Positions 26,876-35,037 of a stretch of 64,000 nucleotides of DNA are shown here, one piece after another. Numbering within the stretch: the first letter of the stretch is position 1; each line of letters begins with the position of its first letter. The DNA lies in NCBI GenBank assembly GCA_900542565.1, contig UQOC01000002.1, positions 1 to 64,000 on the forward strand, in the 5' to 3' direction. The position numbers were made by a program, and so were the translations under genes. Under the pieces are notes generated by a model. That model saw only the letters and a program-made list of their open reading frames with translations, made no database searches and was not told the DNA's origin. The DNA is from an uncultured Eubacteriales bacterium (GTDB lineage Bacteria; Bacillota; Clostridia; Peptostreptococcales; Anaerovoracaceae).

Positions 26876-27733
26876 CTACATACGAGGGTCCAGAACATCT
26901 CTAAGGCCGTCGCCCAGGAGATTAAATCCCGTAACCGTAACGAATATAAAAATTACCGGAAATCCTGAAATATGCGGATAAGAGCTTATGTAATCCTTGC
27001 CCGCGCTTATTAAGGCTCCCCATTCAGGTATAGGCGGCGTCGCTCCGATACCCAGGAAACTCAAAGTTGAAATTGACATAATTATCCATGCCATCTCCAG
27101 CATCGAATACACTATTATCGTAGGTATGCAATTTGGAAGTATGTGTCTGACTATTATCCTGAGATCTGAGGCTCCGGCTGATATGGACGCTTCTATATAA
27201 GGCATTTTTTTAAGGGAAAGCACCAGGCCTCGTATCAGTCTGGCATATGCCGGCATAGAGCCAAGCCCTACGGCTATGGTCACATTCCCAAGGCCCTGTC
27301 CCAGTGTCGCAACAATAGCTATGGCCAGGAGCATTCCCGGAAAGGCCATGAGAATATCCATGAAGCGCATAAGAGGATTGTCCAGATGTCTGTAAAAGCC
27401 GGATATCAGTCCGATAGGAACCCCTATGACCACGGCCACGGCCAGGGACATAAGGCTGTAAGGAATCGTTATCCTGGCGCCGTATAGCATACGGCTCAAA
27501 ACACATCTTCCCAATTCATCGGTGCCAAAAGGATATTCCGCCGACGGCTTTGCGCAGGCTATGGCGCTGTTTGTCAGATACGGGTCGTGTGGCGATATGA
27601 CCGGAGCCAATACGGCTATCATAATCATAATGAATAAAATTATAGCGCCTATTACCACGCTTTTATTGCGTAGGCATTTTCTAAGCATAATTGCCGCTGA
27701 ACTGCTGTTTAATGTTTCCAAACCAGTCACCAC
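26876..27733 (-). CDS. Peptide-type ABC transporter permease (DppC/OppC)
   Basis: A 285-residue inner-membrane permease with the OppC N-terminal helix (KSVVIGAIILFIMIMIAVLAPV) and the PFGTDELGRCVLSRMLYGAR motif just after it. The binding-protein-dependent transport core contains the EAA-like loop EASISAGASDLRIIVRHILPN that contacts the ATPases. The start could be GTG at 27733 or TTG at 27721; the latter is better spaced from AAGGTGG. Confidence 0.92.
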   Translation of the reverse strand: MVTGLETLNSSSAAIMLRKCLRNKSVVIGAIILFIMIMIAVLAPVISPHDPYLTNSAIACAKPSAEYPFGTDELGRCVLSRMLYGARITIPYSLMSLAVAVVIGVPIGLISGFYRHLDNPLMRFMDILMAFPGMLLAIAIVATLGQGLGNVTIAVGLGSMPAYARLIRGLVLSLKKMPYIEASISAGASDLRIIVRHILPNCIPTIIVYSMLEMAWIIMSISTLSFLGIGATPPIPEWGALISAGKDYISSYPHISGFPVIFIFVTVTGFNLLGDGLRDVLDPRM

Positions 27734-27734
27734 C

Positions 27735-28673
27735 TTAATATTTGATTCTCGGATCGATCGCGCTGTATGTCAGGTCCACGATCAGGTTTACTACCAGGAA
27801 CATTACCGCAAACAGCAGGATGCTGGCCTGTATAACCGGATAATCATTGCTCAGGATCGCCGTGGTAGAATATCTTCCAAGACCCGGCCATGAAAAGATA
27901 TTTTCTATGACCACCGATCCGCTGAGCATGTACCCCGTCTGCGTTCCGATTACGGTTATCAGCGGAAGAGCCGCGTTTTTCAGCGCGTGTTTGATGATTA
28001 TCGCACTATATTTCAAACCTTTGGCTTTCGCCGTCCTTATGTAATCCTGTCTCATTACCTCCAGCATCTCCGATCTGGTAAGCCTTGAAATGGACGCCAT
28101 TTGAGGAAGCCCAAGCATCAGCGCCGGCAGGAATGCGTGCATTAGGCCGTCCATGCTGAAAAACGAATCTCCCATTCCGGAAATAGGAAAGATTCCAAGG
28201 CTCATACAGAAAAATTTCATCAGCATGAGTCCCAGCCAGAACTGCGGTATTGAAACTCCTGCGAGGGTAAGAGTCATACACGCCTTATCTATCCATGTGT
28301 TTTGCTTGATCGCAGCTACGATTCCCAGCGGAATAGCCGCTATCACCGACCAGATACGGGCAAATACGATAAGATACACCGTATTGGCCAGGGCGGTTAC
28401 CAGTTCTCCGCCGATTTCTGTTTTTCTGACAAAAGATCTCCCGAAATCGCCGTGAAAAATATTTACAAAATAATCGACGAATTGTTCAAGTACCGGTTTA
28501 TTAAGTCCCAGCTGCTCTCTGATCGCCTCAATGTCTTCCGGGCGGGCATTGCCTCCAGCCAGTTTAACCGCCGGATCGCCAGGCGTAAACTGCACGATAA
28601 GAAAGGTTACAGCTATCACTCCCAGCAAGATGATCGGAAGCTGAATCAGTCTTTTTACTAAGTATTTCTTCAT
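27735..28673 (-). CDS. Peptide-type ABC transporter permease (DppB/OppB)
   Basis: A 312-residue permease starting MKKYLVKRLIQLPIILLGV, the usual OppB/DppB opening, followed by the QFTPGDPAVKLAGG segment. The EAA-type loop is DYIRTAKAKGLKYSAIIIKH, followed by LKNAALPLITVIGTQ. It is the first gene after the sigma-54 promoter at 28755-28770, about 80 bp downstream of it, with ribosome site AGAAGGA. Confidence 0.93.
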   Translation of the reverse strand: MKKYLVKRLIQLPIILLGVIAVTFLIVQFTPGDPAVKLAGGNARPEDIEAIREQLGLNKPVLEQFVDYFVNIFHGDFGRSFVRKTEIGGELVTALANTVYLIVFARIWSVIAAIPLGIVAAIKQNTWIDKACMTLTLAGVSIPQFWLGLMLMKFFCMSLGIFPISGMGDSFFSMDGLMHAFLPALMLGLPQMASISRLTRSEMLEVMRQDYIRTAKAKGLKYSAIIIKHALKNAALPLITVIGTQTGYMLSGSVVIENIFSWPGLGRYSTTAILSNDYPVIQASILLFAVMFLVVNLIVDLTYSAIDPRIKY

Positions 28674-28754
28674 CTCTTGTCCTTCTTTCTCTTTTTGTCT
28701 TTAACAAAGCAAGCAGCATTTCAGTCGAAAATACTTGTTTGATCAATGAGATAT

Positions 28755-28770
28755 TGCAATAGTCATGCCA
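28755..28770 (-). promoter_or_regulatory. Sigma-54 (-24/-12) promoter of the transporter/amidohydrolase operon
   Basis: On the minus strand TGGCAT (28765-28770), 5 bp, then TTGCA (28755-28759): the exact -24/-12 layout with the GG and GC at correct spacing. It lies 82 bp before the DppB-type start codon and directly downstream of a gene for a sigma-54 activator. Confidence 0.8.
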
Positions 28771-28774
28771 CAAT

Positions 28775-28926
28775 GGGAAATTCTGCTATTTCAATCTTTC
28801 GTCACTTCCCCGTACATATTTTTTTATTTTCAGAGTAAAGAAATTTTTATTTTTTTCATTTCCTGCTTTTTTCCCTGGAAATTTGCAATAAAAAAGCATA
28901 ATATCCTTTTAGGGATTCTGCAATTT
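28775..28926 (-). promoter_or_regulatory. Three copies of a candidate activator-binding motif
   Basis: On the minus strand a motif close to WATTGCAGAATTTCCC occurs at 28775-28790, 28876-28890 and 28911-28926. The two distal copies lie about 105 and 140 bp upstream of the -24 element, the usual distance for enhancer sites of sigma-54 activators. Proposed by eye; AT-rich context raises the chance of coincidence. Confidence 0.35.
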
Positions 28927-28933
28927 AGATACT

Positions 28934-30316
28934 TTATCTTTTACAGTCTTTTAATCCGTATTTTAATAGTTTATAGTTAAGCGCCTGTTTGGAGATCTTC
29001 AGTTTGTCAGCCGCTAAGGACATGTTTTTTGTAGAATTTAACGCCCATGTTATGAGTCGTTTTTCATACTCTTCCACTTTTTCTGTTAAACTTTGATCAT
29101 CATCATAGTTAATCACCATAAACTTTTCATTCTCAAAATGAGATGTCAAATATGAAGGCAGACTTTCCAAGCCTATTTCCCGGGAACGGATGATGTTAAA
29201 TGACCCTTCGATCACATTTTTCAGTTCCCGCACATTACCCGGCCATGAATACTGGCAAAACAGCTCCATGACTTCATCAGTCACGCCGGTAACATTTTTG
29301 TTCATCTTTTTGTTATTCTCATTTATAAAGTAATTGGTCATAACCGGTATATCAGCAGTTCGATTGCGCAGAGCAGGCACCTCGATAAAAACAGTGCTCA
29401 GCCTGTAGAAAAGATCCTGGCGCAATGAACCTTCTCTGATACAGGCGATCGGATTTTTATTGACTGCGCTTATGACTTTTACATCAAAAGAGATCGACTT
29501 ATTACCACCTATACGGCGAATCTGCTTTTCTTCTATAGCTTTCAATATTTTGGCCTGCATGCCTAATTCCATTGAATTGATCTCGTCCAGGAACAAAGTT
29601 CCTCCATTGGCAATTTCAAACAGGCCCGCTTTATCCTCCGCCCCCGTAAAGCCTCCTCTTTCTGTTCCAAACAAAATACTTTCCAGCAGATTTTCCGGGA
29701 TAGCGGCGCAGTTTTGAGAAACAAAATTAGCCCCGCACCGCACACCCGAAGTATGGATGCTCTGGGCGATCATTTCTTTTCCCGTACCTGTTTCTCCGCA
29801 TATCATTACCGCAGAATCCGTATTAGCGATCATGGGGATCTGCTTCTTTATTTCATTGATCTTGGTTGACGATGTCACGATGTCGTCAAGATGGTAAAAC
29901 TTGTCCTTGTTATTTTGAAATTTTGGTATGTTTATATACCTTCGTTGGATGTCCTTATTACGACCGTCATCAATACTCCTGGCAAAATCAATCGCACCTA
30001 CGATCTTGTCTCCCTGCATTATGGGCAAAGTACTGCAGATGTTCGTAACAGTGTCTCCATGAGATGTAGTCAGATGCTCTACCCGGTCATAGATAGGCTG
30101 TCCTGTTTTAAGGACCTGCATAATGGTGCTCTGCTCCTCCGTGAGTTCCGGATGAATCTCCAGGACTGTTTTTCCTACAATTTGATCTAATTGCAGGCTA
30201 TATACATCAGTCCTGAAATTAGTGTAATACTTGATAACGCCTTTTTCATCCGTGATCATTATCCCGTCGAAATAGTTATATATGTTCAGTATTTTGTCTA
30301 AATTCAAATCTGACAT
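28934..30316 (-). CDS. Sigma-54-dependent transcriptional activator with PAS sensor
   Basis: A 460-residue enhancer-binding protein. Residues 1-120 form a PAS-type sensor (DGIMITDEKGVIKYYTN, GKTVLEIHPELTE). The AAA+ domain follows, with Walker A GETGTGKEM near 172, a GGFTGA version of the sigma-54 contact loop near 220, and Walker B GGTLFLDEINSM. The C-terminus is a Fis-type helix-turn-helix (AADKLKISKQALNYKLLKYG). Start ATG at 30316 follows AAGGTGG. A TATAAT (30347-30352, minus) gives it a housekeeping promoter. It sits between the hydantoinase operon and the sigma-54 promoter, so it most likely switches on the transporter/amidohydrolase operon when a small ligand binds the PAS domain. Confidence 0.93.
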   Translation of the reverse strand: MSDLNLDKILNIYNYFDGIMITDEKGVIKYYTNFRTDVYSLQLDQIVGKTVLEIHPELTEEQSTIMQVLKTGQPIYDRVEHLTTSHGDTVTNICSTLPIMQGDKIVGAIDFARSIDDGRNKDIQRRYINIPKFQNNKDKFYHLDDIVTSSTKINEIKKQIPMIANTDSAVMICGETGTGKEMIAQSIHTSGVRCGANFVSQNCAAIPENLLESILFGTERGGFTGAEDKAGLFEIANGGTLFLDEINSMELGMQAKILKAIEEKQIRRIGGNKSISFDVKVISAVNKNPIACIREGSLRQDLFYRLSTVFIEVPALRNRTADIPVMTNYFINENNKKMNKNVTGVTDEVMELFCQYSWPGNVRELKNVIEGSFNIIRSREIGLESLPSYLTSHFENEKFMVINYDDDQSLTEKVEEYEKRLITWALNSTKNMSLAADKLKISKQALNYKLLKYGLKDCKR

Positions 30317-30391
30317 ATCAACCACCTTCTTTCTGGCTTTTTTTAAATTATATCATATCAATCGAAGAAGCAAAAATGATAACCTTTATAT

Positions 30392-30466
30392 GAAAGCATC
30401 TGAACTGCAATGGAAAAGTAAATCATCTGGCTTATATGCCAAATCCCTTGCAGTCCAAATGCTTTC
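30392..30466. other. Long imperfect inverted repeat between hydantoinase and activator genes
   Basis: GAAAGCAT and ACTGCAA (30392-30399, 30404-30410) pair with TTGCAGT and ATGCTTTC (30448-30454, 30459-30466), leaving a 4-nt internal mismatch and a 37-nt loop. No clear T-run follows on the minus strand. It could be an operon-end structure or a protein-binding dyad. Confidence 0.5.
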
Positions 30467-30480
30467 CCGATATATCTATA

Positions 30481-31884
30481 TCAAAGCCCTGTATAACACC
30501 CCGCATGCATGTCTGCGCGGATGAATCGTCCCATTCCGTATTCTCCAACGAATTTCCCGTCGTCAACCGCTATATTTCCCCTTAAAAGGACCTTTTCTAT
30601 TTTTCCTATCTTTTTTCTTCCCTCGAATATATTGTAGTCCACTCCGTTAGGGTTATCGGCAAGGCGTACAGTCCCTTCCCACGAAGGGTCAAATATCACT
30701 ATATCCGCATCGGAACCGACTTCCAGCGTTCCTTTCTGTGGAAATATCCCGTTGATCTTAGCTGGCTTGGCCGCGATCAGTTCTACAAATTTTTTTCTTG
30801 AAATCCTGCCGGTCTCCACGCCGTATGTCCATATCATAGAAAATCTGTCTCCGGCTCCCGGCGATCCGTTCGGGATTTGCGTGAAATCATCTCTGCCTGC
30901 CTGCTTCAGTTCCGCCACATCTATCCCGCAATGATCCGAAGAAACAGCCGTCAGTATACCCCTGTCAAGGGCCTCCCACAATGCGTCTATATCTTCCTGG
31001 TCCCTGAGCGCCGGCGAGCAGACATATTTAGACGCCTCATTAAAGTCAGGATTGTCAAGCACATCTTTTGTTATGGTAAGATAGTGGGTACATGTTTCAC
31101 CGTTGATATTGACTCCGTTTCCTCTGGCCTCAATAAGCTCCTTAAGGGCTTCTCTGCATGTAACATGCGCTATATATACCGGCGTACCTACTTTTCCAGC
31201 CAGGTATGCCGCCCTTCTGACTCCTTCCGCTTCCGTAAACGGCGGCCTGGAAATATAATGATATTTGGGAGCCGTCTGACCTTTTTTGATACATTCTCTC
31301 CTGAGGAAATCCAGTATTTCACCGTTTTCCGCATGTACAAATACCGTGGCGCCAACTTCTCCTGCCCGTTCAAGGATCCTGTAATAAGAACCGTCGTCAA
31401 CATGAAGAGGGGAACCGTTATATGCCATGAATATCTTTATACTGGATATCCCCTTTTCCGGAAATTTATATATTTCATCAAAAATATCATCTGTCAGATA
31501 TGTTACCATGGCATGCAGGGCATAATCCACGCAGCTTTTGCCCTTTGCCCTGACATTGATACGGTAATCGATAGAATCCAGCAATCCAGTATCAGGGTCC
31601 TGAGGCGCGAAATCTATTATGGTCGTAGTCCCTCCGACTATTGCCGAGTCCGTAGTTTCATAACCGGCAGTATCTTTGTCGCCAACATTGCACAAAGCTG
31701 AAAAATGAGTATGCTGGTCAACGCCTCCCGGCATTACCAATTTTCCTTCAGCATCGATAATTCTATCCGCATCGGCTTCGATATGCTCCCCGATTGCTGA
31801 TATTTTCTCACCTTCAATGAGGATATCGCCCTTAAATTCATTTCTGTCTGTAATTATCATTCCATTTTTTATTAAAGTTATCAT
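30481..31884 (-). CDS. hydA: Dihydropyrimidinase / hydantoinase
   Basis: A 467-residue cyclic amidohydrolase that opens hydantoins or dihydropyrimidines to N-carbamoyl amino acids. Binuclear-metal motifs: GGVDQHTHF (HxH), SSIKIFMAYNG with the lysine that becomes carboxylated, VHAENGE, YIAHVTC and SSDHCG. The D-hydantoinase/dihydropyrimidinase-type substrate loop PKYHYISRPPFTEAEGV is present. Start ATG at 31884 lies 6 bp after AAGGGTG. It is the last gene of a tightly packed six-gene run (eda-kdgK-aminotransferase-carbamoylase-racemase-hydantoinase). Context favours a hydantoin over a pyrimidine, since a hydantoin racemase and an N-carbamoylase are adjacent. Confidence 0.92.
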   Translation of the reverse strand: MITLIKNGMIITDRNEFKGDILIEGEKISAIGEHIEADADRIIDAEGKLVMPGGVDQHTHFSALCNVGDKDTAGYETTDSAIVGGTTTIIDFAPQDPDTGLLDSIDYRINVRAKGKSCVDYALHAMVTYLTDDIFDEIYKFPEKGISSIKIFMAYNGSPLHVDDGSYYRILERAGEVGATVFVHAENGEILDFLRRECIKKGQTAPKYHYISRPPFTEAEGVRRAAYLAGKVGTPVYIAHVTCREALKELIEARGNGVNINGETCTHYLTITKDVLDNPDFNEASKYVCSPALRDQEDIDALWEALDRGILTAVSSDHCGIDVAELKQAGRDDFTQIPNGSPGAGDRFSMIWTYGVETGRISRKKFVELIAAKPAKINGIFPQKGTLEVGSDADIVIFDPSWEGTVRLADNPNGVDYNIFEGRKKIGKIEKVLLRGNIAVDDGKFVGEYGMGRFIRADMHAGCYTGL

Positions 31885-31901
31885 ATTTTTCACCCTTAAC
31901 T

Positions 31902-32636
31902 CTATATTTCAACTATACCGTCAAATCCTTTAAATTCTTTTTTTTCAGGTGGTTTCCATGTATTGGCTTTACTGGTTTTTACCTTCATTTTTACCAGCGC
32001 CTCGGCGAACTTTACCGCCGGAACCACGCCGTCCAGTACAGGCACGCCTAATTCTTTGCGCAGTTCATCGGCAAAATCCACAAAACCGGCACATCCCAAA
32101 AGGATACATTCGGCTCCGTCCTGGGTAACTGCTATCCTGCTCTGATCTGCCAGAGCTGCCAGTCCTTTTTCAGGGTGTTTTCCAAAATCCAGCACAGAAA
32201 GACCGGTTGATCTTATGGATCGGCAAAAGCTTTCTGCTCCATAAGCTTTGACAATATCTTCCGTAACTTTTCTTGACCGCTCAAGCACCGAGACAATGCT
32301 GAAATAAGGCGCAATAAACTTGGCGGCGGTAATCGCGGATTCACATATTCCAAGAACCGGTTTATCTGTTATTTCTCTTGCTGCTGACAACCCAGGATCA
32401 CCAAAACATGCGATAATGAACGCATCGGCTTTTTCTTCTCTGTCTCCTTTGATTATTTCCTGAAGAACGCCCGGTACTGACAGATACTCATCCACATAAC
32501 ACTCGATGCTGTCCGGGCCTGTCTTTGGGCTTACTGCCAGGATTTCTGTTTCGGGATCAGCAGACCGTAATGCTGCATCATAAATGCTGTCTGTCATAGA
32601 CTGTGTTGTATTAGGGTTGATGATCTTAATTTTCAA
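31902..32636 (-). CDS. Aspartate/glutamate/hydantoin racemase family protein
   Basis: About 244 residues of the Asp/Glu/hydantoin racemase superfamily. The N-terminus, KIINPNTTQSMTDSIYDAAL, is that of hydantoin racemases. The two catalytic Cys are in IIACFGDPGLSAARE and LLGCAGFVDFADELR. The start is a TTG at 32636, 7 bp after GGGGGAG and overlapping the carbamoylase 3' end; a TTG at 32642 is too close to that site. It would interconvert 5-substituted hydantoin stereoisomers so that a stereospecific hydantoinase or carbamoylase can consume both. Confidence 0.88.
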   Translation of the reverse strand: MKIKIINPNTTQSMTDSIYDAALRSADPETEILAVSPKTGPDSIECYVDEYLSVPGVLQEIIKGDREEKADAFIIACFGDPGLSAAREITDKPVLGICESAITAAKFIAPYFSIVSVLERSRKVTEDIVKAYGAESFCRSIRSTGLSVLDFGKHPEKGLAALADQSRIAVTQDGAECILLGCAGFVDFADELRKELGVPVLDGVVPAVKFAEALVKMKVKTSKANTWKPPEKKEFKGFDGIVEI

Positions 32637-33831
32637 TTTCAAACTCCCCCTTATCTATCTTTTTTATTGTTTCAAGAAAGACCTCCGCGCCAGCCTTAAT
32701 ATCCTCCGGCGAGGAATATTCGTCATATCTGTGGCTTATACCGCCTTTGCTGGGAATAAACAAAAGCGCTGAAGGCGCTATAAAGCTCATATTTATCAAA
32801 TCATGCCCCGCTCCGCTATACATTCTCATATGAGCGTATTTTTTCTCATCGGCAGCATTCTCCGCAAGCAGACAAAGCCTTTTATCACAGAGTGTCTCGG
32901 GCTGGGTAATATATTCTTCTAATCGAAGTCCCTTGTCTTTCCATTCATTCCTAAAATTATCTATTACTTCATACATACCTGTCATTTCTTTATCTCTCAG
33001 CTCGATAACGAAGCTTGTCTCCCCAGGTATCACATTGACCGCTCCCGGCTCCACATCCATGGTGCCTATGGTACATACCATGGTATCTCCGGTTGCGCGA
33101 ACCTTGTCCATAAGCCATGTGATCATTTTACAGGTTTTCTCCATCGCATCATCGCGAAGGGCCATGGGGGTACTTCCCGCATGATTTGCCATCCCCTTGA
33201 CAATAGCCTTGTAGCGGAGTATGCCAAAAATCCCTTCAACGATGCCTATGGTCATGCCTTTCGCTTCAAGCAATCCACCCTGTTCGATGTGGTATTCCAC
33301 ATATGCCAGATAATCTTCTGCCCTTCGCTTGCAGCTCCTAAAGTCTTTCTCGGAAATATGATATAAAGCCATAGGCTCCCTCATTGATTCTTCCAGAACA
33401 GCTCCGGCGAAAGCTTTACTCCCGAATGTGCCGCCAACCGCATTACCTTCCTCTTCGTTGAACGCTATCACCTCTATGGGATGTCTGTTTGCCCATCCCT
33501 CTTCTTTGAGCGCCCGCACGGCTTCAATGGCGCTTATGACCCCCAGGGCTCCGTCATAAATGCCTCCCATCGGTACGGTATCAATATGCGAGCCCACCGC
33601 GATCTTTTTCGCCATCTTGTCATCGTTGGACGCTGGCAGCAGTCCTGTAAGATTTCCTACTGCGTCTACGGAAGTAATCAGCCCTGCCTCCTCCATCTTT
33701 GACCTGATCAGCTCTCTTCCCTTTAGAAAGTCTTCGCTGTACGCCACGCGGCTTGTACCTTTTCCGGGAATAAAACCTATTTTTCCAAGCTCATACAAGT
33801 CGGCCATAAGCCTTTTTATATTTATGCCCAT
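32626..33831 (-). CDS. N-carbamoyl-L-amino-acid hydrolase (M20 hydantoinase/carbamylase family)
   Basis: A 401-residue M20-type metallo-amidase that removes the carbamoyl group of N-carbamoyl amino acids, giving the amino acid, CO2 and ammonia. Metal ligands: GSHIDTVPMGGIYDGALGV (His and bridging Asp), FNEEEGNAVGG (Glu pair), HIEQGG and, near the end, SGAGHDLINM. The dimerisation lid domain (about residues 205-320) holds ANHAGSTPMALRDDA. Allantoate amidohydrolase and beta-ureidopropionase are close relatives; the hydantoinase and racemase next door favour the carbamoyl amino acid assignment. It overlaps both neighbours. Confidence 0.9.
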   Translation of the reverse strand: MGINIKRLMADLYELGKIGFIPGKGTSRVAYSEDFLKGRELIRSKMEEAGLITSVDAVGNLTGLLPASNDDKMAKKIAVGSHIDTVPMGGIYDGALGVISAIEAVRALKEEGWANRHPIEVIAFNEEEGNAVGGTFGSKAFAGAVLEESMREPMALYHISEKDFRSCKRRAEDYLAYVEYHIEQGGLLEAKGMTIGIVEGIFGILRYKAIVKGMANHAGSTPMALRDDAMEKTCKMITWLMDKVRATGDTMVCTIGTMDVEPGAVNVIPGETSFVIELRDKEMTGMYEVIDNFRNEWKDKGLRLEEYITQPETLCDKRLCLLAENAADEKKYAHMRMYSGAGHDLINMSFIAPSALLFIPSKGGISHRYDEYSSPEDIKAGAEVFLETIKKIDKGEFEIEN

Positions 33832-35021
33832 TCGTCTGCCTTTCTTTTTTGCAAATCATTGAGAAACTCTTCAATAAGGTCAAGGCCCCTTTTGATATGG
33901 TCCATCGACGCTGCAAAAGACAGTCTGACATAACCATCTCCATATTGGCCAAAGGCATCGCCCGGTACAACCACCACCTGTTTTTCTTCTAAAAGTTTCA
34001 TGGCAAATTCTTCGCTTGACAAGCCTGTTTCTTTAATAGAGATAAAAGCATAAAATGTGCCTTCTGATGGCGTATATCTCACCAGCGGCATGGAACGGAG
34101 ACGATCTGCCAGGTAATCTCTGCGTTTTCTGTAGCTCTCAACCATAAAGTCAAGGTGATCCCGCTCTCCCCTAAGGGCTTCCAATGCAGCATACTGGCTC
34201 GGCATGGCAACGCAGGCACTTATGTTTTCCTGCAGTTTTGTTATATTTCCGATGATATGCGCAGGCCCGGCCGCGTACCCTATTCTAAATCCGGTCATGG
34301 CGAATGTTTTAGAAAAGCTGTCAATGACCAGCGTGCGCTCTTTCATGCCATCGAGCGACGCTATACTTGTGAAGCTTACGCCGTCAAAAATAATGTGCTT
34401 GTAAACCTCGTCGCTGATTACCAGCAGGTCAAATTCTTTTGCCAGTGAAGCGAGCTGCTCCAGATCTGTTTTTTTCAGAACCGCTCCCGTTGGATTACAC
34501 GGCGAATTTACTATTATGGCTTTAGTCTTTTCTGTTACCGCCTCTCTGATTGCTTTTATATCCGGTGAAAAACCTCTGTCGGCGTCTGCGCTGACGCTGA
34601 CAGGCACCCCTCCGCACATCCGTATCTGCTGTATATAATTTGTCCAGCATGGCTCGATCACAATAACCTCGTCTCCGGGGTCGAGAATTACTTTAAGTCC
34701 CTGAAAGAGGGCGGCCATTGCTCCCGGCGTCATGGTTATCTGCGTATCCGGATCATATTCTAATCCGATTTCTTGTTCAAGATATTTGCTCACCTCACAC
34801 CGGAGCGGAAGTATACCGGCGTTTTCGGAGTACCTGGTCTTTCCTTCCTTTATAGCTCTGCACGCAGCGTTTAAAATGTTTTCAGAAGGTATAAAATCCG
34901 GCTCTCCAACTGTAAAACTTATTGGGTCTTCATATTCCAACGCTTTATTGAACATTTTTCTTATCTTGGAAAATTGAATCGTCCTGGTATTTTCAGATAT
35001 AAAATCCCTTTTTTGCCTCAT
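33822..35021 (-). CDS. PLP-dependent class I/II aminotransferase
   Basis: A 399-residue fold-type I aminotransferase of the aspartate aminotransferase family. The PLP lysine is in SFSKTFAMTGFRIGY. NSPCNPTGAV, SDEVYKHI and the C-terminal YVRLSFAAS arginine are the other family signatures. Start ATG at 35021, 7 bp after AGGAGG (a second ATG immediately before). In this operon it would convert the amino acid freed by the carbamoylase into a 2-keto acid. With KdgK and Eda directly upstream, the keto acid could be 2-keto-3-deoxygluconate (inference). Confidence 0.9.
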   Translation of the reverse strand: MRQKRDFISENTRTIQFSKIRKMFNKALEYEDPISFTVGEPDFIPSENILNAACRAIKEGKTRYSENAGILPLRCEVSKYLEQEIGLEYDPDTQITMTPGAMAALFQGLKVILDPGDEVIVIEPCWTNYIQQIRMCGGVPVSVSADADRGFSPDIKAIREAVTEKTKAIIVNSPCNPTGAVLKKTDLEQLASLAKEFDLLVISDEVYKHIIFDGVSFTSIASLDGMKERTLVIDSFSKTFAMTGFRIGYAAGPAHIIGNITKLQENISACVAMPSQYAALEALRGERDHLDFMVESYRKRRDYLADRLRSMPLVRYTPSEGTFYAFISIKETGLSSEEFAMKLLEEKQVVVVPGDAFGQYGDGYVRLSFAASMDHIKRGLDLIEEFLNDLQKRKADEWA

Positions 35022-35037
35022 CATCCATCCTCCTGAT

